Shown: positions 56,321 to 63,905 of the stretch, in pieces
How the letters are laid out: each line of letters opens with the position of its first letter
Numbering within the stretch: position 1 is the first letter of the stretch
From: Desulfosudis oleivorans Hxd3
Lineage (GTDB): Bacteria > Desulfobacterota > Desulfobacteria > Desulfobacterales > Desulfosudaceae
Assembly (NCBI RefSeq): GCF_000018405.1
Contig: NC_009943.1
Coordinates: 2,979,001 to 3,043,000, forward strand
Direction: 5' to 3'
Length of the DNA stretch: 64,000 bases
Position numbers and translations under genes: made by a program
Notes under the pieces: generated by a model
The model's input: only the letters and a program-made list of their open reading frames with translations
What the model was told of the DNA's origin: nothing
Databases searched by the model: none

Positions 56321-57562
56321 ATGGCCAAAAAACCAATAACCTTCGACACACCTTTTGACACCTACACTTCTTCTGGCGTCATTGGTGAGGGAGGCGCGGG
56401 GCGGGTGTATATTGTCAATAATAGTGCTGGGAAAGAATACGCTCTAAAATGCCTTGCCCCTGAGCGTATTAACACAGAACGCCTAAAGCGATTTAAAAAC
56501 GAAATGCAGTACTGCCAGCGTAACAATCATCAAAATATCATTAGATTAATCGATACCGGCGCAATATTCATTAAAGATGTAAAATGTCCATTCTATGTCA
56601 TGAGGAGGTACTCCGGCACATTAAGAACGATAATGGGAAAGCTGAAGACGGACGCAATACTACCCTTGTTTTCACAAATATTGGATGGCATTGAGGCTGC
56701 ACATCTTGCAGGAGTTTGGCACAGAGACTTAAAACCAGAAAACATCCTCTATGACCAACGTAAAAATCGTTTGGTACTTGCAGATTTTGGAATCGCCCAC
56801 TTTGAAGAAGAAGAAATCTATACTGCTGTCGAAACAAGAATAGCCAGTCGAATGGCAAATTTTCAATATTCTGCCCCTGAGCAAAGAACAAGAAGTGTAA
56901 AAATTGACAATCGAGCCGATATTTTCCCACTTGGATTGATCCTTAATGAAATGTTTACAGGGGAAATATTGCAGGGTGCCGGCTATAAAAAAATCTCTGA
57001 CACATCTGGTAACCATGCTTATTTAGACGACCTTGTTGAGATGATGACCCAGCAAAATCCAGCAAATCGTCCAGATTCGATTGCAAAAATCAAAATGGAA
57101 CTTATTGGCCGGAGAAATGCTTTTGTTGCTTTGCAAAAATATGATGAATCAAAGAAACAAGTTGTCAGTGCCGCTGAGCCTCCAGAATTTGAGCCGATCC
57201 AGATCGTAGGTCTTGATTATGAGTCTGGCATCCTAAAACTACAATTGAACCGAAATGTACCACCTGGGTGGGAGCAGGAATTCCAGAATCCTCGAGGAGG
57301 CCATCAGTTCATTATAGGATATGGTCCTGAACGATTTAATATTCGTGGGGACACAGCGTCAATTGGTATACGTGATAATGAAAGTACTATTCAAAAAGTA
57401 GTTGACCATGCAAAAAATTACGTGGCCGCAGCGAACCAAGGCTATATACAACAGGAGAAGCAAAGGGCAAGGCAAGAAAGTCAGCATAAAAGAGCTGAAC
57501 TTGAGAGACAAATCGTAGAATCAGAAAAACGAAAAAATATACTTTCGAATATAAAATTATAA
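56321..57562 (+). CDS. Cytosolic Ser/Thr protein kinase with C-terminal coiled coil
   Basis: A 413-residue protein. Residues about 15-270 are a full Hanks-type kinase domain: glycine loop GEGGAGRV (22-29), ATP lysine Lys43 in YALKCL, HRDLKPEN with Asp136, DFG with Asp155, and APEQRTRS near the activation segment. The rest is a linker, a beta-rich region (295-370) and a Gln/Lys/Glu-rich coiled coil to the end. There is no transmembrane helix. It is AT-rich and flanked by repeats, unlike the housekeeping genes. Substrate unknown. Confidence 0.92.
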   Translation: MAKKPITFDTPFDTYTSSGVIGEGGAGRVYIVNNSAGKEYALKCLAPERINTERLKRFKNEMQYCQRNNHQNIIRLIDTGAIFIKDVKCPFYVMRRYSGTLRTIMGKLKTDAILPLFSQILDGIEAAHLAGVWHRDLKPENILYDQRKNRLVLADFGIAHFEEEEIYTAVETRIASRMANFQYSAPEQRTRSVKIDNRADIFPLGLILNEMFTGEILQGAGYKKISDTSGNHAYLDDLVEMMTQQNPANRPDSIAKIKMELIGRRNAFVALQKYDESKKQVVSAAEPPEFEPIQIVGLDYESGILKLQLNRNVPPGWEQEFQNPRGGHQFIIGYGPERFNIRGDTASIGIRDNESTIQKVVDHAKNYVAAANQGYIQQEKQRARQESQHKRAELERQIVESEKRKNILSNIKL

Positions 57563-57844
57563 CTTCGAATTTACTAACCCGGATATTTCACGAGCTGATT
57601 TGGCCGCAGATGCAAGGCGGCTCGTCCGAAGGATAAAATTTTTCGACATAAAATTGACACGGGTGACACGGACAAGGGGCCTGTTGAGCTACCTTCACAA
57701 TTCATCCCAGGGAGGAATCTCCTCCTGTGCTTCCGCACGCCGGCAACAAGTTGCCGGCGCTACCAGCGAGAACAGCGGAGTCTCTGACGCAGAAAATTTG
57801 GGGCGCGCAGATGGTGACCTCAAGCGTTAGGCTGTGAGATTAAA
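57563..57844. repeat. Gap with truncated repeat copy D and a small hairpin
   Basis: 57578-57659 is the left part of the inverted-end repeat (CCCGGATATTTCACGAGC, then TTGGCCGCAGATGCAAGGCG), lacking its right end. At 57740-57757, CCGGCAACAAGTTGCCGG is a perfect small inverted repeat. Open frames here are by-products of repeat sequence. Confidence 0.65.
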
Positions 57845-58465
57845 ATGGATAATAAAAATGCAGTAGAAAAGATTTCAGAAAACCTCCTCACAAACATTGG
57901 GGCAACTCTTCTATCTGCTTTCTCAGGCAATCCGGTCGCCTCGCTTCTACCTGTTCTGACGGGAGCACTTGCAAGTGGTAGGCACAAAAAGCGCGTAGAG
58001 ACTGCTATTCGAAAAATAGATGCAATTCTAAGGGCACATGAGGCTCAACTTAAAGAAATAACTGATGCCCAGTATAAAATAATTAACGAATCGGTATTAG
58101 CGCTTTTCCAAACGGTTGAACAACGCAAAATTGACTATCTAAAAAACAGCATTGAGCGCGCACTGTTTCTCCATGATGTAACAGTTCTTGAAGCAGACGC
58201 TTTATCCAGAGTCATTCGCGATATCTCAGCGGCAGAAGCTAAATTCTTGCTAGAAAATAAAGATTATGGATCAGTTCAGATCGGAGATTTCCCGGAGGAA
58301 TCGCAATCTGATGTATTGTTTATACCCAAGAACTCCCCATTAATCTTAATTGTTTCCGGTCTTATGTCTTTAGGTTTACTGGTGCCCAGTGAATCAGTTT
58401 GGGGCGCACCGGATCGAATGATGTTTTCTCCGATATGCGAGCGACTCGTTGAATTATTATATTGA
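57845..58465 (+). CDS. Hypothetical protein with C-terminal hydrophobic segment
   Basis: A 206-residue protein of no recognised family. The first 60 residues (LLTNIGATLLSAFSGNPVAS...) are amphipathic, the middle is a long charged helix (KKRVETAIRKIDAILRAHEA), and residues about 160-185 (LILIVSGLMSLGLLVP) could span a membrane. Weak ribosome site. It is AT-rich and sits in the accessory stretch next to the kinase. No function is suggested beyond a possible membrane-linked role. Confidence 0.6.
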   Translation: MDNKNAVEKISENLLTNIGATLLSAFSGNPVASLLPVLTGALASGRHKKRVETAIRKIDAILRAHEAQLKEITDAQYKIINESVLALFQTVEQRKIDYLKNSIERALFLHDVTVLEADALSRVIRDISAAEAKFLLENKDYGSVQIGDFPEESQSDVLFIPKNSPLILIVSGLMSLGLLVPSESVWGAPDRMMFSPICERLVELLY

Positions 58466-58633
58466 ATTGAGGGGAGGCCTCTACCCAACACGGGTGACAC
58501 GGGCAACTTATTGCCGGTGCCACCCACGGATATAAGTATCATGTCCCCGGAATACACCGGAATACACAATACACCGGAATAATGCCCCGGAATAATGCCG
58601 GAATACTGAAAAATTATGAGAGAGGAAACGGCT
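58466..58633. repeat. Short gap with CCGGAATA-type tandem units
   Basis: 58551-58608 contains repeats of CCGGAATACACAATACACCGG and CCCCGGAATAATG type. It also repeats the ACACGGGTGACACGGGCAAC text of 57660. Confidence 0.55.
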
Positions 58634-59533
58634 ATGTCTATGGCAAGAAATGTTTTGTTAGTCTTTTTAATTTGTTTTATTTGTAGTTGTCTTGGAACGC
58701 ATATTCAAAAAACTAATGGTATAGATTTTCAACAACCCAATTTGCCCGCTGGTTATAATAAAAAACATAAATGGATAGGAGAAAAAATAATATTTTTAAC
58801 TAGATATGAATCTGTTCAAGAATATGGATATCAAAACTATTCCTATAGAGAGAACAGCTTTTATCATCCTTCCTACAAAAAACTTGTTGGAAAAGTTGGT
58901 GAAATAATAGGTGCTAAAGAAGGATATCCAACTAAATTTATATTAAAATTAAACGATTCAAATAAAATCCTTTATACTACTGCATATGGCAACTCCCTCA
59001 ACGATATAGCTTTCCTTTCAGAAATGGATAATGCTAAAAAGTTTATTGGGAAAACGGTATGGAATAAAAGACATCCAACAGATGCTAGCGCAGATCGACA
59101 TGGTTATATCCGATGTCAACGTACAATAAATAAATTTGAAAAGTTGACTATCACTAATGTCAAATGGGGTTATGGTGAGCATAGTCCTTTAAGATTCTTT
59201 TTTAGAACAGAAGATGGCGTTGAAGGCTATTGGGATGGTAGTTTCAGTAGGATAAATGATTCATCAAATCATTTACTACAACCATTTGAAGAAAATTGGT
59301 ATTTTGAAGACCCTCATGCAATTTATCCAGATTGGCCTAAAAAAACCTGGGATGCAATTGAAGCGGGTAATATCTTTATTGGTATGACCGATGAACAGGC
59401 CAGTCTCTCTTGGGGAAAACCAAATAAAATTAATAAGACTGTGGGAAGTTGGGGAGTTCATGAACAATGGATTTATAACAATCAATATTTATATTTTGAG
59501 AATGGACGTCTTGAAAGTTTTCAAAGCTATTAA
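58634..59533 (+). CDS. Predicted lipoprotein with C-terminal BamE/SmpA-like domain
   Basis: A 299-residue protein. The start ATG 58634 has GAGAGGAAACGG upstream. The signal peptide ends in ICSC with Cys19 as a lipidation candidate. From about residue 240 to the end, GMTDEQASLSWGKPNKINKT, GSWGVHEQWIY and LYFENGRLESFQSY follow the BamE/SmpA-OmlA pattern. The rest is unrecognised. It is AT-rich, like its neighbours. A role in outer-membrane assembly or stability is a guess from the fold. Confidence 0.65.
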   Translation: MSMARNVLLVFLICFICSCLGTHIQKTNGIDFQQPNLPAGYNKKHKWIGEKIIFLTRYESVQEYGYQNYSYRENSFYHPSYKKLVGKVGEIIGAKEGYPTKFILKLNDSNKILYTTAYGNSLNDIAFLSEMDNAKKFIGKTVWNKRHPTDASADRHGYIRCQRTINKFEKLTITNVKWGYGEHSPLRFFFRTEDGVEGYWDGSFSRINDSSNHLLQPFEENWYFEDPHAIYPDWPKKTWDAIEAGNIFIGMTDEQASLSWGKPNKINKTVGSWGVHEQWIYNNQYLYFENGRLESFQSY

Positions 59534-59550
59534 AAATCAAAAAGGCAACC

Positions 59551-60114
59551 ATGAAAAATCTTGAAGGAAAGCCTGCCGTTTTTTTCAGCCTTGACGACAT
59601 CAACGGGCATACCATCCGTCTTGACGACTACCAGGGGAACTGGCTGTTGATGGTGTTTCACCGCCATCTTGGCTGACTGCCCTGCCGGGCACACCTCACG
59701 CAGTTGCGTGAGCATGACGCAGACTTTGACAGGCTGAATGTGAAAATCGTTGTGGTTACATTTGAACCCGACTTTGCATCCATAAATTACATAAAAGAGA
59801 CCGCCCTGACATGGCCGCTTATTGTTGATGAAAATCGGGGGCTGTATAAAAGTTATGGGATGGATGAAGCTTCTTTTCTGGATATCTGGGGGCCAAAAAC
59901 ATGGCTGGCCTACACAAAGGCGATTATTAAGGGGCAGAAACTTAAAAAATCAGATGCTGATATTCGACAGCGGGGCGGGGATGTGCTGATCGACCCGGAG
60001 GGTATTGTGCGGATGCATCATGTGGGCGCGGGGCCGGGGGGCCGGCCCGGTGTTGAAAAAATTCTTAAAACGATAAAAGCGCAGGATAAGATACGAAAGC
60101 ATAAGGCGTCATGA
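59551..60114 (+). CDS. Probable selenoprotein: peroxiredoxin/thioredoxin-like protein with in-frame TGA (Sec42) in a UxxC motif
   Basis: Reading from ATG 59551, TGA at 59674-59676 is codon 42 of one continuous frame that ends at 60114 (187 residues). The sequence before it is KPAVFFSLDDINGHTIRLDD and FHRHLG; after it LPCRAHLTQLREHDADF. In AhpC/Prx-like proteins the same site is CxxC (RxxGCxxCR). Here it would be U42-L-P-C45. The rest (LTWPLIVDENRGLYKSYG, GGDVLIDPEGIV) is the Prx-like fold. A hairpin with a G in its loop sits 18 bases after TGA. AAGG lies upstream of the start. Stop suppression by frameshift is not needed, so selenocysteine is the best reading. A prediction program would likely report only residues after 51. 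Confidence 0.8.
59695..59712 (+). promoter_or_regulatory. Bacterial SECIS-like hairpin
   Basis: CTCACGC pairs perfectly with GCGTGAG around an AGTT loop (18 bases in all), starting 18 bases after the TGA. Bacterial SECIS elements are small stem-loops in this position with a G in the first two loop bases, here the second base. An alternative stem TGCCC/GGGCA at 59678-59691 competes with any extension. Confidence 0.55.
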
Positions 60115-60123
60115 AGGGATATT

Positions 60124-60150
60124 GCCGCACTGGGGTGCGGCGCTCCCGGG
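60124..60150. repeat. Inverted copy of the GCCGCAC hairpin repeat
   Basis: GCCGCACTGGGGTGCGGC with GCTCCCGGG is the reverse-complement form of the hairpin in R1 (54505) and R2 (55915). It lies just after the selenoprotein gene, so hairpin copies bracket the accessory stretch from 54.5 to 60.1 kb. A CGATACCGATCCCGATCC simple repeat follows at 60172-60204. Confidence 0.7.
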
Positions 60151-60212
60151 GGAAAAGGGTTGGTCGCCTTTCGATACCGATCCCGATCCCGATTTTGATC
60201 TGGTTTGTTTTG

Positions 60213-60896
60213 TTACAGGAACTTCATGATTTGCTGGACATCGTCCCACACCGGGCGTTTGAGGGAGGGGTCGGACAGGATGTCCCGGGGATGCCAGGTC
60301 GGCATGACAGGAATATTCTGATAGTCGTGAAACCGGCCCCGCAGATGGTCCAGGGGGTCGTCCGCGCCAAGAAGGGCCTGGGCCGCGGTCTCTCCCATCA
60401 CCCAGATCACGGTTGGCTTGACCTTGCGGATCTCTTCTTCCAGAAAAGCGCGGCAGGCAACCAGGGCCCGGGGCGCGGGCTTCGCGTTTTCAGGCACGGG
60501 GCAACGGACCATGGCCGTGACAAACACCCGGTCCGGAGCCAGTTTCATGGCCAAAAGAATGCGGGTAAACAGCTCACCCTCATTGCCGGAAAACGGATCC
60601 CCGGCCCCCAGGGGTGAGTCGCTGACCACCATGAGCCGGGCCAGTGAGGGCCCCCGGCCATGGACCGGGCTGGGGCCGGCGGATGCAAGAGGGCACTGGT
60701 CGCACCCCTGTCGGACCGCGGTGCCCGGGTCCGGCGCCAGGCAGCCGGGCCGGTCCCACTGTGTTGCCATTGTAAGGGCCTCCCGGCTGCAATCAATGCC
60801 ATTCCTGCCGGAATCCGTATAAAATTGAAGGGTCCGGGCCACCTGGTCGAGCAGGTGGCAAACTTTCCGGGCAGTGATTTGTTGCGGGGTTGTCAT
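60213..60896 (-). CDS. Uracil-DNA glycosylase, family 4-like
   Basis: A 227-residue protein. A glycine-rich motif (PLGAGDPFSGNEGELF) replaces the usual GExPG...D-x-GxPFxGxxG, MVRCPVPENAKPAP with ACRAFL supplies cysteines of the 4Fe-4S cluster (with GCDQCPLA upstream), and VMPTWHPRDIL is the C-terminal HP motif. Family 4 enzymes remove uracil from DNA. An N-terminal stretch of about 70 residues is longer than in the shortest members. AGAGGCC lies upstream. Confidence 0.85.
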   Translation of the reverse strand: MTTPQQITARKVCHLLDQVARTLQFYTDSGRNGIDCSREALTMATQWDRPGCLAPDPGTAVRQGCDQCPLASAGPSPVHGRGPSLARLMVVSDSPLGAGDPFSGNEGELFTRILLAMKLAPDRVFVTAMVRCPVPENAKPAPRALVACRAFLEEEIRKVKPTVIWVMGETAAQALLGADDPLDHLRGRFHDYQNIPVMPTWHPRDILSDPSLKRPVWDDVQQIMKFL

Positions 60897-61079
60897 GGCC
60901 TCTGGTTACCACTGATCACTGTTGAAAGTCAAGATTGACGGATTTTGGCTTTTCCCGAAACCATCAATATTCAAGGCCACCGGAAGGCCGGAATAGTCCT
61001 TGACAACAATCGTTTGGCTGGTCTATTTTGTCTTTTTTACGGTTCCGTGCGCGTGCAGCGGGAAAGGTTTGATTTGTAA

Positions 61080-61853
61080 ATGAAAATTGTTATATGCGGC
61101 AAGGGCGGCAGCGGCAAGAGTTCGGTTGTGGCCACGCTGGCCCGGGCACTGGCGGCAGAAAACCTCACGGTGCTGGTGGTGGATTGCGACGAATCCAACA
61201 CCGGCCTTCACCGCCTGCTGGGCCTTGACCGGCCCGTGAACCTGCTGGACCACCTCGGCGGTAAAAAGGCGTTCAAACAGAAAATGAACCAGGCCCTGCC
61301 CGATGCCAACGATCCCCTGCTGGGGGGCCGGCTTTCCATTGATACCCTGCCGCCGGACTGCGTGTCCAAAAACGGGCGCATTCACCTGGCGGCCGTGGGC
61401 AAAATTCACGAGGCCGGTGAAGGGTGCGCCTGCCCCATGGGCATGCTTTCCAAGAACGTGCTTTCCCGGCTGGACATGACCGGCGACCAGGTGGTGATCA
61501 TCGACACCGAGGCCGGCATTGAGCATTTCGGCCGGGGCGTGGACGGCGGCTGCGACCTGATCCTGGGTGTGGTGGACCCGAGCTTTGAGTCCTTTGAACT
61601 GGCCGGCCGGATCGCCGCCATGGCCGGGGCACTTGCCACCGAGTTTGCCTTTATTCTAAACAAAGTGGACGACCGGTCCGCCGCTGTTATGGCGGACCAT
61701 GTGGACGAAAACCGTATTATCGCCCGCCTTCCCTTCAGCGACGATCTGTTCATGAGCAGCCTGAAGGGAGCGCCCCTGAATAGCGACATGCCGGAGATCG
61801 CACCGGTGTGCGACCTGATTAAGAACAGACTGGGCAGGAGAACTTCATGTTAG
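61080..61853 (+). CDS. CooC-like ATPase (MinD/ParA family)
   Basis: A 257-residue protein with deviant Walker A GKGGSGKSSVVATLARAL, VVDCDESNTGLHRLLG, DTEAGIEHFGRGVDGGCDL and the conserved CxC in GCACPMG, features of CooC-type maturation ATPases for nickel enzymes such as carbon monoxide dehydrogenase. No CODH gene lies in the window, and the downstream gene is an RnfB-like flavoprotein, so its target may be an Fe-S or nickel enzyme elsewhere. It overlaps the next gene by seven bases. Confidence 0.85.
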   Translation: MKIVICGKGGSGKSSVVATLARALAAENLTVLVVDCDESNTGLHRLLGLDRPVNLLDHLGGKKAFKQKMNQALPDANDPLLGGRLSIDTLPPDCVSKNGRIHLAAVGKIHEAGEGCACPMGMLSKNVLSRLDMTGDQVVIIDTEAGIEHFGRGVDGGCDLILGVVDPSFESFELAGRIAAMAGALATEFAFILNKVDDRSAAVMADHVDENRIIARLPFSDDLFMSSLKGAPLNSDMPEIAPVCDLIKNRLGRRTSC

Positions 61854-63865
61854 ACGCTGCAATGATCAATGCGCTTGTGATGATGGCCGTGCTGGGATGC
61901 GTGATCGGCATCGGCCTGGCGATTGCCTCCCGTGTTTTCTATGTCTACGTGGATCCCAAGGTAGAGGCCGTGGAAAGCGCCCTGCCCGGGGCCAACTGCG
62001 GCGGCTGCGGCCTGCCCGGCTGCGGTGCCAATGCCGCGGCCATCGTGGAGGGAAAAGCGGCCCCCAACTCCTGCGTGGCCGGCGGCGCTGACCTGGCCGA
62101 AACCATTGCGGCCCTGCTGGGCATGTCCATTGAGGCCAAAGAGCCCGACATTGCCGTGCCGGACTGCACCTACAGCGTGGCCGAGGCGAAACAGAAATTC
62201 GTGTACAACGGCATTTCCGACTGCCGGGCCGCGGCCCTTTTGTCCGGCGGTATGAAGATATGCACCGTGGGCTGTCTGGGCCTGGGCACCTGCGTGCGGG
62301 CCTGCCCTTTTGGCGCCCTGACCATGGGTGAAAACGGCCTGCCCGTGGTGGACAGGGAAAAATGCACCGGCTGCGGCACCTGCGAACGGGTCTGCCCCAA
62401 GCACATCATCAAGCTTTCATCGGTCACCCGGCGCATCCTGCGGGAATACACCACGGACGACTGCATCGCCCCGTGCCGGCGGGCCTGTCCGGCAGGCATC
62501 AACATTCCCGAATATATCCGCCAGATCACCCTGGGCGACTACACGGCTTCCCTTTCCGTCATAAAAGAACGGCTCCCCTTTCCCGCGGTGATCGGCCGCA
62601 TCTGCCCCCGGTTCTGCGAAACCATGTGCCGCCGCACCCTGGTGGATGAAGCGGTGTCCATCAACGGCTTAAAGCGGTTCGTGGCCGACGCGGAAAAAAG
62701 CGCCGGCCGGGTCAAGCCCTTTATGGCGCCGTCCACGGGCCGGCAGGTGGCGGTGATCGGCGGCGGCGTGGAAGGGCTTTCCGCCGGCTATTTCGCGGCC
62801 CGGCTGGGCCATTCAGCCATGGTGCTGGAGGCCTCGGACAAACCGGGCGGACTTTTGCGCAAGGCCATTGCCGCCGAGCGCCTGCCCCAGGCGGTGATGG
62901 ATGACGACATCGCCGGTATCAGGGAAATGGGTGTTACCGTCAAAACCCGGCAGATCGCGGGCAGAGACTTTACCGTTGATTCGCTGCTGGCCGACAATTT
63001 CGAGGCCGTGCTGCTGGCCACCGGCGGGTGGGACAGCCGGCTGGGGTTTGATAATCCCAAAACCCTGGCCCAGGGCCCGGTGGCGGGTATGGCCCTGCTT
63101 ATCGACGTGCTGAAAAAAGAGGTCCCGGTCAAGGGCAACGTGGTGGTGATCGGCGGCGGGGCACTGGCCCGGCAGACTGCGGACGCCTGCACGGCGGCAG
63201 GAGCCGCGTCGGTCACCTTCCTGTTGCAGGAGAAAACCGAAGCCGAGGCCGGACTGCCCGCGGACATGTCCGGTGCCGCCATTGTTTTAAATGCCGCTGT
63301 TGAGCGGCTTTACGGCACAGGTCCGGCTGTTTCCCAGGTGGAATACACCGACCTGGCCACCGGCCAGCCCGTCAGAATAGAGGCCGGCACCATTGTTTTT
63401 GCGGCAGGCCGGTTTCCGGAACTGATTTTTGCCCGCCGGCCCGAAGATACCACCGATGACGACGGCGTGATCAAGCTGCCGGTTCAGTGGCAGGCCGTTC
63501 CGCCCTACAAGACAGCCGACGCCGCCGGTCAGCGGGGCCTGCTGGCCGACGGTGATCCGCTCTCCGACATGGACGCGGCCATCAAGGCCATCAACGCGGG
63601 CCGCAAGGCCGCGGCCTGCATGCACATGCTGATGTACGGCGATCCTTTGGCCCTGCCGGACAACCTGCTCTCCCCCGACGCCGTGGTGCAGACCATTGAC
63701 GCGGTATTCGGCGTGCTGCCCAAACCCCGGATGATCATGCCCCTGCGCGGCGACGCCGAGGTTGCGGCCGGCATGGAACGGGAGGCCGGGTTCTCCGAAA
63801 CGGCGGCCCGGACCGAGGCGGACCGGTGCTTGAAGTGCGGCATCATCTGCTACCAGCACATGTAA
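61847..63865 (+). CDS. RnfB-like / GltD-like fusion: Fe-S flavoprotein with pyridine-nucleotide oxidoreductase module
   Basis: A 672-residue protein. A single N-terminal helix (residues 6-33) precedes an RnfB domain with CGGCGLPGC (about Cys51-59), then ferredoxin-like CTVGCLGLGTCVRACP and CTGCGTCERVCP clusters (about residues 140-190). From about residue 205, CIAPCRRACPAGINIPEYI and RICPRFCETMCRR lead into a GltD-type module with an FAD Rossmann motif (VIGGGVEGLSAGYFAA) and an NAD(P) motif (VVIGGGALARQTADA). It ends with CLKCGIICYQHM. It could link ferredoxin to NAD(P)H or quinone, but this is inferred. AGGAGA lies upstream. RnfB is normally separate from GltD. Confidence 0.9.
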   Translation: MLDAAMINALVMMAVLGCVIGIGLAIASRVFYVYVDPKVEAVESALPGANCGGCGLPGCGANAAAIVEGKAAPNSCVAGGADLAETIAALLGMSIEAKEPDIAVPDCTYSVAEAKQKFVYNGISDCRAAALLSGGMKICTVGCLGLGTCVRACPFGALTMGENGLPVVDREKCTGCGTCERVCPKHIIKLSSVTRRILREYTTDDCIAPCRRACPAGINIPEYIRQITLGDYTASLSVIKERLPFPAVIGRICPRFCETMCRRTLVDEAVSINGLKRFVADAEKSAGRVKPFMAPSTGRQVAVIGGGVEGLSAGYFAARLGHSAMVLEASDKPGGLLRKAIAAERLPQAVMDDDIAGIREMGVTVKTRQIAGRDFTVDSLLADNFEAVLLATGGWDSRLGFDNPKTLAQGPVAGMALLIDVLKKEVPVKGNVVVIGGGALARQTADACTAAGAASVTFLLQEKTEAEAGLPADMSGAAIVLNAAVERLYGTGPAVSQVEYTDLATGQPVRIEAGTIVFAAGRFPELIFARRPEDTTDDDGVIKLPVQWQAVPPYKTADAAGQRGLLADGDPLSDMDAAIKAINAGRKAAACMHMLMYGDPLALPDNLLSPDAVVQTIDAVFGVLPKPRMIMPLRGDAEVAAGMEREAGFSETAARTEADRCLKCGIICYQHM

Positions 63866-63905
63866 AACAGCGCAACGCCGCAAACAGCGGCAAAAAGAAG
63901 GCAAC

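Noticed and set aside
57600-57830. Small gene of 76 codons
   Set aside because: It consists of repeat copy D and a small inverted repeat, with no ribosome site.
59551-59676. Pseudogene with a premature stop
   Set aside because: The stop is TGA exactly at a redox-Cys position, a hairpin follows and the rest of the frame is undamaged, which fits selenocysteine better than decay.
59704-60114. Independent small gene starting at 59704
   Set aside because: It is in the same frame as 59551 and lacks the N-terminal half of the fold and a ribosome site; it is the distal part of the selenoprotein gene.
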